Assembly (NCBI RefSeq): GCF_012971745.1
Contig: NZ_CP048834.1
Location: forward strand, 1,674,001 to 1,738,000
Source of the DNA: Starkeya sp. ORNL1
Lineage (GTDB): Bacteria; Pseudomonadota; Alphaproteobacteria; Rhizobiales; Xanthobacteraceae
Reading direction: 5' to 3'
Length of the DNA: 64,000 nt
The first letter of the stretch is position 1. Each line of letters starts with the position of its first letter. The notes under the pieces are model-generated. The model worked only from the letters and a program-made list of their open reading frames with translations, searched no databases and was not told the origin of the DNA. Below are positions 16,204 to 25,596 of the stretch, in pieces. The position numbers and the translations under genes are program-made.

Positions 16204-16815
16204 ATGTCAACGATAAAGAATATCTGCGTCTATTGTGGCGCTGCTCCCGGGGACGATCCCGTCTTCCTCCAGACCGCCATCGAATTCGGCCAGATCCTCG
16301 CCCGCGAGAATATCCGCCTGATCTATGGCGGCGGCGGCGTCGGGCTGATGGGCGCGGTGGCGCGCGCCTGCGCCGAGGCCGGCGGGCGTGTCACCGGCAT
16401 CATCCCGGATTTCCTGATCGGCAAGGAACAGGCGTTCGACCACGCCCATGAACTCGTCGTCACCCAGGACATGCATGAGCGCAAGCGCCTGATGTTCGAG
16501 CGGGCCGATGCGTTCGTGGCGCTGCCCGGCGGCGTCGGCACGCTGGAGGAGCTGGTGGAACAACTCACCTGGGTTCAGCTCAACCGGCATTCCAAGCCGG
16601 TAATGGTGCTGAACGTCGCCAATTTCTGGGATCCGCTGCTCGGCCTGTTCGACCACATGCAGTCCAGCGGCTTCGTGAACATCGCCCGCCCGGTGCGCCT
16701 CTTGGTGGCGCACAATGCCCGCGCCGTGCTGCCGAAGCTGCGCACCGCGGTGTCGAACGTCGCCGAGGGCGAGCTGCACGATGCGGCGGCGGAACAGGTG
16801 ATGGACCGGATGTGA
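16204..16815 (+). CDS. LOG-family (TIGR00730) protein, putative cytokinin riboside 5'-monophosphate phosphoribohydrolase
   Basis: The Rossmann-like protein of about 203 residues has IRLIYGGGGVGLMGAVARAC and the diagnostic PGGVGTLEELVEQLTW, the nucleotide-binding and catalytic motifs of LOG enzymes. It opens with KNICVYCGAAPGDDP. LOG proteins hydrolyse nucleoside monophosphates such as AMP or cytokinin nucleotides to base plus ribose phosphate. ATGs at 16165, 16189, 16195 and 16204 are in frame; family alignment favours 16195 or 16204. It is divergent from the ArsR-exporter pair. Confidence 0.88.
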   Translation: MSTIKNICVYCGAAPGDDPVFLQTAIEFGQILARENIRLIYGGGGVGLMGAVARACAEAGGRVTGIIPDFLIGKEQAFDHAHELVVTQDMHERKRLMFERADAFVALPGGVGTLEELVEQLTWVQLNRHSKPVMVLNVANFWDPLLGLFDHMQSSGFVNIARPVRLLVAHNARAVLPKLRTAVSNVAEGELHDAAAEQVMDRM

Positions 16816-16839
16816 GGCGCGGGGGTCGCCCTGCTTCAA

Positions 16840-16939
16840 CATCCTTCGAGGCCCGGCTGTGCCGGGCACCTCAGGATGAGGTTCACTTGAAAAGAACCGC
16901 CTCATCCTGAGGTGCCGCCGCAGGCGGCCTCGAAGGATG
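16840..16939. repeat. dyad repeat 'CATCCTTCGAGG' family
   Basis: CATCCTTCGAGGCCCGGCTG...CACCTCAGGATGAG, a short spacer, then the inverse CTCATCCTGAGGTGCC...CCTCGAAGGATG. It lies between convergent genes. The inner hairpins differ in the two arms (CCCGGC/GCCGGG and GCCGCC/GGCGGC). Confidence 0.85.
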
Positions 16940-16956
16940 ATGAGGCAGAGATCGCT

Positions 16957-19161
16957 TTAAGACCCCTCCGGCCGCCCACCCAGATTCTGCAGCGCCAGCA
17001 CCGCGTTCGCGAACTCGATGCCGACTTCGGGGAAGGCGCGGAACATGCGCTTGAGCGCCTCGCGCTGGATGTAGCTCGGCTTGTTCGGCTTCACGGTGAA
17101 CTTGAAGCGCACCACGATGGCGCTGTCGGTGATGTCGGCGACGCCCTGCATCTTCAGGGGCATCAGGATCTCGTCCTTCATCTCCGGGTCGTCCATCATC
17201 TCCACGCCGATCTTCTTCACCACCTTGCGCAGCTTCTCGAGATCGGTGTTGGGCATGAAGCGGAGATTGAACTTCGCGGTGGTCCAGTCGCGGCTGAAAT
17301 TGGTGATCTGGCCGAGCTGGCCGAACGGGATGGTGTGGATCTGCCCGCTCTGGTGGCGCAGCTTCAGGGAGCGCATGGTGAAGCCCTCCACCGTGCCCTT
17401 GCCCTTGCCGACATCGATGTACTCGCCGACCCGGAACGCGTCGTCGACCAGGTAGAACACGCCGGAGACGATGTCCTTCACCAAAGTCTGGCTGCCGAAG
17501 GAGATGGCGAGGCCGACCACCGAGGCGCCGGCGATCAGCGCGGTGATGTTGATGCCGAGCTGCGAGAGCACGGTCAGCGTCACCAATATGGCGAGCGTCG
17601 CATAGAGCACCACGCGCACCAGCGGCACCAGCGTGCCGGCCCGGCTGCTCTCCACCACCGCCGGGGTGTCGCCGTCCGGATCCTCGGCGCCCGGCATCAC
17701 CGGCTTGTAGGCGCGCGCGGCATAGCGATCGGTGAGGTAGCGAATGGCCTCGAACGAGCAATAGGAGACGAAAGCCGTGGTGCCCACCGCGAGCACGCCG
17801 GCGGTGACGCGGCCGGTGTCCATCATGCTCGCCAGCGCCAGCACGTCGAGGATCCACACCTCGGCGAGATAGAGGCCGGCGATCATGAACACGGCGAAGC
17901 GCAGGCAGCGCGCCACCACATCGGGCAGATGCGGCGCGCCGTCGGCGGCCCGCGCATGGGGGCCGCGCACCAGCCGCGTCACCTTGCCGGTCACCGCTTC
18001 CATCAGCAAAAGCCCGATGACGACGTTCAGCGTCGTCACCAGCGCCTCGGGCACCATGGTCTGGTCCATCACCGCGCCATGGATGCGGGCGATGCCCAGT
18101 ATCAGGAAGAACGGGATCGCCACCGCGATCCAGTGCTGGGAGATGCCGGCGATCACCGGGTGCGGCTCGGCGCGGCGCGACAGGCCGAGGAAGAAGCGCG
18201 CGGCGGGATGGCGCTGGCGCACCGCGCCGATGATGAAAGCGGCGACCACGACGAGCGCCTCGAGGATCTCGGCCAGCGCGGTCACATCCTCCGGCGCGCC
18301 GATGGCGGTGAGCACCCGGGTGATGCCGCGGCTGACCAGCACCATGGCGACGACGATGCCGATGGCGCGGAAGATGGCGGAGGCGTCATCGTCGCTGATC
18401 TCGACGAGACGCGCCGGCCGCAGCTTGGGGCGCAGCGCGGCGCGGAACACGAACATGTAGAGCAGCCAGGAGAATACGCTGAGCAGCACCAGCGAGGCGA
18501 AGCGCGATTGCGGCAGCGTGCCGGGGAACCACACCGAGAGCAGGCCGTGGCTCACCAGCCAGGCGGCGATCAGGCCGAGCGCATCAAGCAGCGCGAGGAG
18601 CGCCAGCGCGCCGACGCCGCGCGAACCATGCATGTGCGCGGCAAGGCTCCGGCGCAGCGGATCGGTGATGATGCGCGCCGCGGCATCGGCGGCGATCACC
18701 AGCACGCCGGCAAGCAGCAGCAGCGCCAGATAGGAGCCGAGCGGGCGCTCGCCTTCCATCGAGGTGAGCATGCCAGGCACGCGGGCGAGTTCGTCGCCGA
18801 GCGCGGGCAAGGCCATGAAGATGGAGCCGGCGCGCGCGAAGCGGCGGACATAGTCCTCATCCATGGAATCGTCGGCCATCATCGGCGCGTCGGCGGTGGG
18901 CTTGGCCTTCCCGGCGGGCGTGGTGGCCGGGGCCGCGGCTGGGGTGGCGGGCGACAGGCCCTCGGCCCTCAGCCGGCGCACCACCTCGGTGCTGATGCGA
19001 TCCACCAGCGCGTCGGTCTCAGCCTGGGTGAGGCCGGCCGCGGGGGCCGCGGGTTCCGGCGATGTTTGCGCGGGGGATGGGGTGGCGGTGAAGAGCGCGA
19101 GAAGCAGCAGCAGCGGCGCTGCCAGCCGCGTGATGTTGTTAGCCGTATTTACGCACCGCAT
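16957..19161 (-). CDS. mechanosensitive ion channel, MscS family (large, multi-TM)
   Basis: The 734-residue protein has a signal peptide (LAAPLLLLLALFTATPSPA), an acidic periplasmic stretch and about ten membrane helices. The MscS core begins near residue 535: ITALIAGASVVGLAISFGSQ, then TLVKDIVSGVFYLVDDAFRV, the pore-lining TM3 and first strand of the beta-domain. A C-terminal alpha/beta portion follows (NTDLEKLRKVVKKIG). It would sit in the inner membrane and open on hypo-osmotic shock to release solutes. The extra N-terminal helices resemble YbiO/YnaI-type members. It is monocistronic, flanked by dyad repeats on both sides. Confidence 0.9.
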   Translation of the reverse strand: MRCVNTANNITRLAAPLLLLLALFTATPSPAQTSPEPAAPAAGLTQAETDALVDRISTEVVRRLRAEGLSPATPAAAPATTPAGKAKPTADAPMMADDSMDEDYVRRFARAGSIFMALPALGDELARVPGMLTSMEGERPLGSYLALLLLAGVLVIAADAAARIITDPLRRSLAAHMHGSRGVGALALLALLDALGLIAAWLVSHGLLSVWFPGTLPQSRFASLVLLSVFSWLLYMFVFRAALRPKLRPARLVEISDDDASAIFRAIGIVVAMVLVSRGITRVLTAIGAPEDVTALAEILEALVVVAAFIIGAVRQRHPAARFFLGLSRRAEPHPVIAGISQHWIAVAIPFFLILGIARIHGAVMDQTMVPEALVTTLNVVIGLLLMEAVTGKVTRLVRGPHARAADGAPHLPDVVARCLRFAVFMIAGLYLAEVWILDVLALASMMDTGRVTAGVLAVGTTAFVSYCSFEAIRYLTDRYAARAYKPVMPGAEDPDGDTPAVVESSRAGTLVPLVRVVLYATLAILVTLTVLSQLGINITALIAGASVVGLAISFGSQTLVKDIVSGVFYLVDDAFRVGEYIDVGKGKGTVEGFTMRSLKLRHQSGQIHTIPFGQLGQITNFSRDWTTAKFNLRFMPNTDLEKLRKVVKKIGVEMMDDPEMKDEILMPLKMQGVADITDSAIVVRFKFTVKPNKPSYIQREALKRMFRAFPEVGIEFANAVLALQNLGGRPEGS

Positions 19162-19295
19162 GTCCAGGCCCGTCCCTCGCCGCCGCGACGCGGCGTCCCC
19201 TTACCCCAGTCCAGCTTACCTTATGATGTCGGGGCCTATGAGGGGGTTAAGGCGATCAACGTGCGACAACCAAGTAAGAGGGCGCTCGGCTCGGG

Positions 19296-19393
19296 CATCC
19301 TTCGAGGCCCGGCTTTGCCGGGCACCTCAGGATGAGGTCGCTTTTAATAGAACCACCTCATCCTGAGGTGCCGCGAAGCGGCCTCGAAGGATG
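19296..19393. repeat. dyad repeat 'CATCCTTCGAGG' family
   Basis: A full two-armed copy lies between mscS and cimA. The left arm has a CCCGGCTTTGCCGGG inner hairpin and the right arm a shortened GCCGCGAAGCGGC. Confidence 0.85.
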
Positions 19394-19409
19394 CTGCAGC
19401 CGTGCAACC

Positions 19410-21005
19410 TCACGCCGCCGCTCCGCTCTTCACCAGCTTCCACACGATGCTGTCGCTCAGCGCCTGGAACGAGGCGTCGATGATGTTCGGGGAGACGCCG
19501 ACCGTGGTCCAGCGCTCGCCGGTCTCGTCGGCGCTCTCCAGCAGCACGCGGGTCACCGCCTCGGTGCCGCCGTCGAGGATGCGCACGCGGTAGTCGGTGA
19601 GCTTGAGGCCGGCGATCAGCGGCTGGTACTTGCCGAGATCCTTGCGCAAGGCGAGGTCCAGCGCGTTCACCGGGCCGTTGCCCTCGGCGGCAGAGATCAT
19701 CACCTCCTCGCCGATGCGCACCTTCACGATGGCCTCGGCCACTGTCACCATCTCGCCGCGCACATTGTAGCGGCGCTCGACGCTGACGCTGAAGCGCTCC
19801 ACGGTGAAATAGTCCGGCACGCCGCCGAGGATGCGCCGGGCCAGCAGCGCGAAGGAGGCGTCGGCCGCTTCATAGGCATAGCCGCCGGCCTCGCGGGTCT
19901 TCACCTCGTCCAGCAGGCGGGAGAGGCGCGGATCGTCCTTCTTGACCGGGATGCCGAGGCGGTCGAGCTCGGCCAGCACGTTGGAGCGGCCGGCCTGGTC
20001 GGACACCATCACCCGGCGGCGATTGCCGACGCGCTCCGGCGGTACGTGCTCATAGGTCGCCGGGTCCTTCATGATCGCCGAGGCATGGATGCCGGCCTTG
20101 GTGGCGAAGGCGCTGGCGCCGACATAGGGCGCGTGCGGATCCGGCGCGCGGTTCAGCATCTCGTCCAGCGTGCGGGAGAGATGGGTCAGCTCTTCGAGGC
20201 GGGCGGTGGGCACGCCGGTCTCGAAACGATCGGCGAAATCCGGTTTCAGCAGCAGCGTCGGGATCAGCGTGCACAGGTTCGCATTGCCGCAGCGCTCGCC
20301 GAGGCCGTTCAGCGTGCCCTGGATCTGCCGGGCGCCGGCGCGCACCGCGGCCAGCGAATTCGCCACCGCCTGGCCGGTGTCGTCATGGGCATGGATGCCG
20401 AGATGCTCGCCGGGCACGGATTGCGCAACCTCGGTGATGATGGCCTCGATCTCGTGGGGCAGCGTGCCACCATTGGTGTCGCACAGCACCACCCAGCGGG
20501 CGCCGGCCTCATAGGCGGCCTGGGCGCAGGCCAGCGCGTAGTCGGGCTTCTCCTTGAAGCCGTCGAAGAAATGCTCGCAATCGACCAGCACCTCGCGCCC
20601 CGCCGCTTTCGCAGCCGTGACGCTGTCGCGAATGGCGGCGAGGTTCTCGCCCTCCTCCGCCTGCAGCGCGACGCGGACCTGATAGGCCGAGGCCTTGGCG
20701 ACGAGGCAGACCGCGTCGGCCTTGGCATCGAGCGTCGCGTTGAGGCCGGGATCGTTCGCGGCTGAGCGCCCCGGACGGCGGGTCATGCCGAAGGCGGTGA
20801 GCCGCGCCGGGCTCTCGCGCGCCTCGGCGAACAAAGCGGTGTCGGTGGGGTTGGCGCCGGGATAGCCGGCCTCGACATAATCCAGCCCGAGCCGGCCGGA
20901 GAGTTCGATCAGGCGCAGCTTATCGGCCAGCGTGAAGTCGACGCCGTTCATCTGCTGGCCGTCGCGCAGCGTGGTGTCGAACAGATAGAGCCGCTCGCGG
21001 GTCAT
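19410..21005 (-). CDS. cimA: citramalate synthase
   Basis: The 531-residue protein belongs to the isopropylmalate synthase superfamily. A catalytic TIM barrel (about 1-280) has LYLFDTTLRDGQQ, LDYVEAGYPGANPTD and metal-binding HLGIHAHDDTGQAV. A linker and a C-terminal LeuA dimer/regulatory domain (about 400-520, ALRKDLGKYQPLIAGLKLTD, YRVRILDG) follow. The length and GQQMNGVDFT favour the CimA/TIGR00977 group over LeuA. It condenses pyruvate with acetyl-CoA to (R)-citramalate, opening the threonine-independent route to isoleucine. No leader attenuator was seen. It is single-gene between repeats. Confidence 0.9.
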   Translation of the reverse strand: MTRERLYLFDTTLRDGQQMNGVDFTLADKLRLIELSGRLGLDYVEAGYPGANPTDTALFAEARESPARLTAFGMTRRPGRSAANDPGLNATLDAKADAVCLVAKASAYQVRVALQAEEGENLAAIRDSVTAAKAAGREVLVDCEHFFDGFKEKPDYALACAQAAYEAGARWVVLCDTNGGTLPHEIEAIITEVAQSVPGEHLGIHAHDDTGQAVANSLAAVRAGARQIQGTLNGLGERCGNANLCTLIPTLLLKPDFADRFETGVPTARLEELTHLSRTLDEMLNRAPDPHAPYVGASAFATKAGIHASAIMKDPATYEHVPPERVGNRRRVMVSDQAGRSNVLAELDRLGIPVKKDDPRLSRLLDEVKTREAGGYAYEAADASFALLARRILGGVPDYFTVERFSVSVERRYNVRGEMVTVAEAIVKVRIGEEVMISAAEGNGPVNALDLALRKDLGKYQPLIAGLKLTDYRVRILDGGTEAVTRVLLESADETGERWTTVGVSPNIIDASFQALSDSIVWKLVKSGAAA

Positions 21006-21213
21006 GCGCCTGTTCCACGGAAAAAGCCGGGCCGGGGCGAAGCATAGGCCATTCGGCCGAGCTTATGATTCCGATTCAGCCGGCTCGCAATCCGATTCCG
21101 CGGCGGGGCCTGCGGGCGCTGAGAGTTTGATTCAAGTGCGCGGGGAAAGCCGAGTCGGGGGAATCGGTTAGGCGCGGGGGTTGATGTGGAGATCCGGGGG
21201 TGCTCGGCGTGAG

Positions 21214-21313
21214 CATCCTTCGAGGCCGGCCGAGGGCCGGCACCTCAGGATGACGTAGCTCTGTTAAAGGAACGTCATCGCTGAGGTGCGAGCGCAGCGA
21301 GCCTCGAAGGATG
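21214..21313. repeat. dyad repeat 'CATCCTTCGAGG' family
   Basis: A full copy lies in the 21006-21334 gap between cimA and cysS. The left inner hairpin is GCCGGCCGAGGGCCGGC and the right arm is CGAGCGCAGCGAG. The rest of this gap shows no recognised gene. Confidence 0.85.
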
Positions 21314-21334
21314 TTGAAGCAGAAGGCCCCGCCC

Positions 21335-22729
21335 CTACCGCTTCGGCTCCCACGTCGTGGTGCCGTCCTTGTTGTCCTTCAGCGCCACGCCGAGCGCGAG
21401 GAGCTCGTCGCGGATGCGGTCGGAGGCGGCCCAGTCGCGGGCCTGGCGGGCGGCGATGCGCTCGGCGATGCGGGCCTCGATGGCGGCCTCGTCGATCGCC
21501 AGCGCCGGGGCGCGTTCAGTGGCCCACATGCGGAACGCGCCGGGCTCGAAGCCGAGGAAGGCCAGCGTGCCGGCCAGCGCCTTCTTGCCGGCATGGTCCT
21601 TCAAGGCGTGCATCTCGGCGATCGCCTTGGGGGTGTTGAGGTCGTCGGCCAGCGCTTCCAGCACCGCCGGCGCCGGGCGGGGATAGGCGTCGTCGGCCGC
21701 GGCGTCGAACCACTGTTCCAGCGTCTTTGCGCTCTCTTCCAGCCCCTTCAGCGTCCAGTCGATCGGCTGGCGATAATGGGAGCGCAGCATGTTGAGGCGC
21801 AGCACCTCGCCGGGCCAGTCATTCAAGAGGTCGCGGATGGTGACGAAGTTGCCGAGCGACTTCGACATCTTCTCGCCTTCCACCTGCAGGAAGCCGTTAT
21901 GCATCCACACCTTGGCCATGACGCCGGTGTGGAAGGCGCAGCGCGACTGCGCCACCTCGTTCTCATGGTGCGGGAAGACCAGGTCGATGCCGCCGCCATG
22001 GATGTCGAAGGTCTCGCCGAGGTGCTTCCAGCTCATGGCGGAGCACTCGATGTGCCAGCCGGGACGGCCGGGCACCGCGATACCGGCGGGCGAGGCCCAG
22101 CCCGGCTCGCCGTCCTTGGACGGTTTCCACAGCACGAAGTCCATGGCGTCGCGCTTGTAGGGCGCGACATCGACGCGGGCGCCGGCGATCATCTCGTCGA
22201 GCGGGCGGCGCGAGAGCTGGCCATACTCCGGCATCGAGGGCACCGAGAACAGCACATGGCCCTCGGCGACATAAGCGTGGCCGGAGACGACGAGCCGCTC
22301 GATCAGCTCGCGCATCTCGCCGATATGCTCGGTGGCGCGCGGCTCGACATCGGGGTGCAGCACGCCGAGCGCCTCGATATCGTCGTGGAACTGCGCCTCG
22401 GTCTGCGCCGTCACCTTCGCGATGGCCTCGTTCAGCGGCAGATCGGGATATTCCGCGCAGGCGCGGTTGTTGATCTTGTCGTCGACGTCCGTGATGTTGC
22501 GGACGTATTTGACATGGCCGTCGCCATAGAGATGGCGCAGCACCCGGTAGAGCAGGTCGAAGACGATGACCGGCCGGGCATTGCCGATATGGGCGAAGTC
22601 ATAAACGGTCGGTCCGCAGACATACATGCGCACATGCGCCGGATCGAACGGAGTGAACTCCTCCTTCGTCCGGGTGAGCGTGTTGTACAGCTTGAGCTCC
22701 GGAAGACCCGGCTTTGACCCGCCCGCCAT
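21335..22729 (-). CDS. cysS: cysteinyl-tRNA synthetase
   Basis: The 464-residue class I synthetase has [18 protein letters not shown], where the Cys is a zinc ligand and HIGN is the HIGH motif. The further zinc-site and ATP motifs [15 protein letters not shown] and [10 protein letters not shown] are present, as is KMSKSLGN for adenylate formation. A C-terminal helical anticodon region follows ([20 protein letters not shown]). It charges tRNA-Cys in the cytoplasm. The length is standard for bacteria. The start [20 protein letters not shown] is conventional. Confidence 0.95.
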   Translation of the reverse strand: MAGGSKPGLPELKLYNTLTRTKEEFTPFDPAHVRMYVCGPTVYDFAHIGNARPVIVFDLLYRVLRHLYGDGHVKYVRNITDVDDKINNRACAEYPDLPLNEAIAKVTAQTEAQFHDDIEALGVLHPDVEPRATEHIGEMRELIERLVVSGHAYVAEGHVLFSVPSMPEYGQLSRRPLDEMIAGARVDVAPYKRDAMDFVLWKPSKDGEPGWASPAGIAVPGRPGWHIECSAMSWKHLGETFDIHGGGIDLVFPHHENEVAQSRCAFHTGVMAKVWMHNGFLQVEGEKMSKSLGNFVTIRDLLNDWPGEVLRLNMLRSHYRQPIDWTLKGLEESAKTLEQWFDAAADDAYPRPAPAVLEALADDLNTPKAIAEMHALKDHAGKKALAGTLAFLGFEPGAFRMWATERAPALAIDEAAIEARIAERIAARQARDWAASDRIRDELLALGVALKDNKDGTTTWEPKR

Positions 22730-23065
22730 TTATCGCCTCTATGCCTGCCGGCCCACCTTGGTCGGCCGGCGTCTGTCGTCCCTTTGGCCGCCCGCGTCAA
22801 GGGCGGTCAAGGCTTTGTGGGCACAACCCTACCGGGATGCAGTGCGCTTCCGCTGCCACAGGACGGGCAAATCGGCAAAGTCCGTGCCCCGCCGGATTGA
22901 CCCTTTCCGGCCGACGCAGTTAACCAAGCCTGACGAAGGGGGAGAGATGAACGAACGCCACCGAGGTTGTTCATCATCTATTCAAACCTGTTAAGCCATG
23001 TTCCTGCCACACCGTCGCCAAAAGCGAAGCTGAACCGCAACCCACTCGAAACATCCGAACCCGTC
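22730..23065. other. intergenic region without a recognised gene
   Basis: These 336 bases separate divergent cysS and a small secreted-protein gene. They presumably hold both promoters. A short ATG frame at 22946 behind GGGGGAGAG has a good ribosome site but ends within about 14 codons. No repeat copy is present. Confidence 0.4.
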
Positions 23066-23383
23066 ATGTCGATCCGTCGCGCGCTTCTCGTCGCCACCCT
23101 TTTCCTCGCCCCGAGCATGGCCTTGGCGGGCGGGTCCAAGATCTTCCTGATCGATTCGTCGGACGGGTACGGCATCGACACCTGTGTCGCCAGCGGCGCC
23201 CCCTGCGGCGCGGCCATGGCTGGCGCCTGGTGCCGGGCGCACGACTTCAAGGCCGCGGTGAGCTTCGGCCGGGTGCAGAGCGACGCGGTCGCCACCCCGA
23301 TCTCCACCGGCTCCACCGCTTCGAGCCGCCCCGCCTGCTACGGCAATTCGTGCGCCGAGATGGTGGCGATCACCTGCGAGTAG
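23066..23383 (+). CDS. small secreted hypothetical protein, 105 aa
   Basis: The ATG at 23066 gives a clear signal peptide (SIRRALLVATLFLAPSMALA, cut before GG). The mature part of about 83 residues has six Cys (DTCVASGAPCGAAMAGAWCR; ACYGNSCAEMVAITCE), probably disulfide-bonded in the periplasm. Proteins of this layout are common in Hyphomicrobiales without assigned function. A longer in-frame start at 22967 would bury the signal peptide. A good intrinsic terminator follows. Confidence 0.7.
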   Translation: MSIRRALLVATLFLAPSMALAGGSKIFLIDSSDGYGIDTCVASGAPCGAAMAGAWCRAHDFKAAVSFGRVQSDAVATPISTGSTASSRPACYGNSCAEMVAITCE

Positions 23384-23426
23384 TGCGGTCGGGGTTTTCC
23401 CGGTCTCGATCGTCCAGAGAATTCCG

Positions 23427-23456
23427 AAATCCCCGGCCTTGTGTCGGGGATTTTGA
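23427..23456 (+). terminator. Rho-independent terminator
   Basis: AAATCCCCG, a nine-base loop, then CGGGGATTTTGATT form a GC-rich stem with a T-rich tail, about 45 bases after the stop of the small secreted protein. Confidence 0.7.
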
Positions 23457-23481
23457 TTCGTGGTGCGGTGTCCTGCTTCAG

Positions 23482-23578
23482 CATCCTTCGAGGCCCGGCT
23501 CTGCCGGGCGCCTCAGGATGACGTCGCTTTTAGAACCACGTCATCCTGAGGTGCTCGCGCAGCGAGCCTTGAAGGATG
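23482..23578. repeat. dyad repeat 'CATCCTTCGAGG' family
   Basis: A full copy between convergent genes. The left inner hairpin is CCCGGCTCTGCCGGG and the right arm carries CTCGCGCAGCGAG. One base differs from consensus in the last arm (CCTTGAAGGATG). Confidence 0.85.
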
Positions 23579-23598
23579 CTGAAGCAGAGCGCCCTGCC

Positions 23599-24132
23599 CT
23601 ACCTCACAAAGTCCCCGCATTTCGGCGCGTCGGTGCCGGCGCCCCAGGGCATGATCGGCACCGCGGAGGTCGAGTTCTTCGGGCTGCCTTCGATTAGCTT
23701 GTCGGAATAAACCAGATACACCAGCACGTTGCGCTTCACGTCGCAGCCGCGCACGATCTGCATCTTCTTGAAGATCAGCGAGCGGCTCTCGCGATAGACC
23801 ACGTCGCCCTGCTCGAACTTTCCGGTGAAGCTGATCGGGCCGATCTGCCGGCAGGCGATGGAGATGTCGGACACCTCCTCGGCGACGCCGAGCATGCCCT
23901 TCACCCCGCCCTTCTCCGGCACGGTGTAGTGACAGGCGACGCCGTTCACCACCGGATCGTCGATGCCATAGACCGCGAGCTTGTCGTCCGGGGTCAGGAA
24001 TTTCCACACCGTCGACTTCCTGAAGATCAGGTCCGGTCCGTCCGCGAAGGCGGGCGCCGTGGCACAGCCGACGCCGAGCGCGAGGGCTATGCCGGCAAAA
24101 GCGGCGCGGGCAAAATTCAGGCGGGCGATCAT
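23599..24132 (-). CDS. creA: CreA family periplasmic protein
   Basis: From the ATG at 24130-24132 the 177-residue product has a signal peptide (FAGIALALGVGCATAPAFA) and the CreA-family pattern: IFRKSTVWKFLTPDDKLAVY, DDPVVNGVACHYTVPEKGG, EVSDISIACRQIGPI, and FKKMQIVRGCDVKRNVLVYL. It is likely periplasmic; the family has no proven activity. An in-frame upstream start would lengthen the N-terminus by 38 basic residues with poor composition. The name creA reflects family membership, not linkage to creBCD. Confidence 0.88.
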   Translation of the reverse strand: MIARLNFARAAFAGIALALGVGCATAPAFADGPDLIFRKSTVWKFLTPDDKLAVYGIDDPVVNGVACHYTVPEKGGVKGMLGVAEEVSDISIACRQIGPISFTGKFEQGDVVYRESRSLIFKKMQIVRGCDVKRNVLVYLVYSDKLIEGSPKNSTSAVPIMPWGAGTDAPKCGDFVR

Positions 24133-24337
24133 CTTGCGTTGTCTCCGGTTCCGGCGGCGCTGCGCATATGGTAGGTCGGCGGCGCGGCGGAAAGGCCGGG
24201 CGCGATCGAGGCGTGGCGACAAAGCCCCACACTTCGAAACATCCACACTTTGGCCAAGCTTGCCGCGCTCATTGCCTCACCTTGCGGAGAGCCGCGGGCC
24301 AAGGCGGTCACGATTCGAGCTTTGAGACGACGCGCGC

Positions 24338-25480
24338 ATGATGATGAGACCCGAACCGTTCCGGCATGGCTCGTTGCGTGCTCTCGCAGCGCTGGCGTTG
24401 TGCCTGGCGGGCGCCCCTGCGATCGCCCAGCAGTCCTATCCCGGCCAGCCGCCGCAGCAGCAACAGCCGGGCTATCCGGACCAGGGCGGCAATGACCGCT
24501 CGTCCGCCTGCATCCGGCTCGAAGGCCAACTCGCCCAGCTCAATCGCGGCGGCGGGGCGCGGCCGAACCTCGATGCGACCATCGCCAAGCAGCGCTCCAC
24601 GGTGGACAACCTTTCCGCCCAGGTGCGGCAGATGGGCTGCGACAAGCGCGGCTTCCTGATCTTCCAGCCGCAATTGCCGCCGCAGTGCGAGGCGCTCAAC
24701 AACCAGCTGACGCAGGCCCGCACCGCGCTCGACCGCACCATGATGCAGGCGCGCGGCGACCAGGGCGCCAATGACGACCAGCGCCGGCAGCTGGTCTATG
24801 CGCTGGCGCAGAATGATTGCGGCCCGCAATACCGTGCCGCGCTCGGCACCGGCGGTGGCGGCCAGAGCGCCAATGGCGGCGACCGCCGGCCGCGCAATTT
24901 CTTCGAGCAGCTGTTCGGCGTGCCGCGCAGCGGCGGCGAGGAAGAGGCCGGGCCGATCGACCAGGCCCCGCTCGACATCCCCCAGGTCTCGACCTACCGC
25001 ACGGTGTGCGTGCGCACCTGCGATGGCTTCTTCTTCCCGATCTCGTTCGCGGCGACGCCGGCGCGCTTCCCGACCGACGAGCAGATGTGCCAGCGCCAGT
25101 GCCCGGGCACCGAGGCGCGGCTGTTCGCCTATCGCAATCCGGGCGGCGATATCGAGCAGGCGGTGGCGGTGAACGGCCAGCCTTATTCGTCGCTGCCGAA
25201 CGCGCTGCTGTTCAAGAAGGAATTCGTGCCGTCCTGTTCATGCCGGGGTGCCGGCCAGAGCTGGGCGCAGGCGCTCTCCGGCGCCGAAGGCGCCGCCGAC
25301 CCGACGCTGCGCAAGGGCGACATCGTAGTGACCGAGGACAAGGCGCGCGAAATGGCGCAGCCGCGTCCCGCGACCCCGCCGCCGGCCGCTGCGGCGCCGA
25401 AGCCCGCCGCGCCGAAGCCGGCTGCACCCCGTCCCGCCGCACCCGCTCCGGGCTTCGCGCCGCCGGGAACGGTGCAGTAG
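24338..25480 (+). CDS. DUF2865 domain-containing secreted protein
   Basis: The 380-residue product starts with three Met, then a signal peptide (LRALAALALCLAGAPAIA) and a Gln/Pro-rich segment. It contains the DUF2865 core TYRTVCVRTCDGFFFPISFA (about residue 220) with paired Cys (MCQRQCPG; PSCSCRG). The N-terminal third is a likely coiled coil (LEGQLAQLNRGG; STVDNLSAQVRQMGC). The tail is Pro/Ala/Lys repeats (AAPKPAAPKPAAPRPAAPAP) typical of cell-wall-spanning proteins. DUF2865 is largely confined to Hyphomicrobiales. Exact role unknown. Confidence 0.85.
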   Translation: MMMRPEPFRHGSLRALAALALCLAGAPAIAQQSYPGQPPQQQQPGYPDQGGNDRSSACIRLEGQLAQLNRGGGARPNLDATIAKQRSTVDNLSAQVRQMGCDKRGFLIFQPQLPPQCEALNNQLTQARTALDRTMMQARGDQGANDDQRRQLVYALAQNDCGPQYRAALGTGGGGQSANGGDRRPRNFFEQLFGVPRSGGEEEAGPIDQAPLDIPQVSTYRTVCVRTCDGFFFPISFAATPARFPTDEQMCQRQCPGTEARLFAYRNPGGDIEQAVAVNGQPYSSLPNALLFKKEFVPSCSCRGAGQSWAQALSGAEGAADPTLRKGDIVVTEDKAREMAQPRPATPPPAAAAPKPAAPKPAAPRPAAPAPGFAPPGTVQ

Positions 25481-25497
25481 GGGTCGTCCTGCGTGAG

Positions 25498-25595
25498 CAT
25501 CCTTCGAGGCCCGGCGATGCCGGGCACCTCAGGATGAAGTTGATTTTATAAGTGCAACCTCATCCTGAGGTGCCGCGCAGCGGCCTCGAAGGATG
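25498..25595. repeat. dyad repeat 'CATCCTTCGAGG' family
   Basis: A full copy between the convergent DUF2865 and gltX genes. The left inner hairpin is GCCCGGCGATGCCGGGC and the right is GCCGCGCAGCGGC. Its right end abuts the gltX stop. Confidence 0.85.
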
Positions 25596-25596
25596 T

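Noticed and set aside
16840..16939. CRISPR array made of the CATCCTTCGAGG repeats
   Set aside because: Copies are scattered singly between genes over 55 kb, are internally palindromic at 100 bp scale, and have no regular spacers or cas genes.
16912..19335. 807-codon plus-strand frame across the mscS locus
   Set aside because: Antisense shadow: composition is dominated by His/Arg/Gly/Ala, with no recognisable motif. The minus strand encodes a clear MscS channel.
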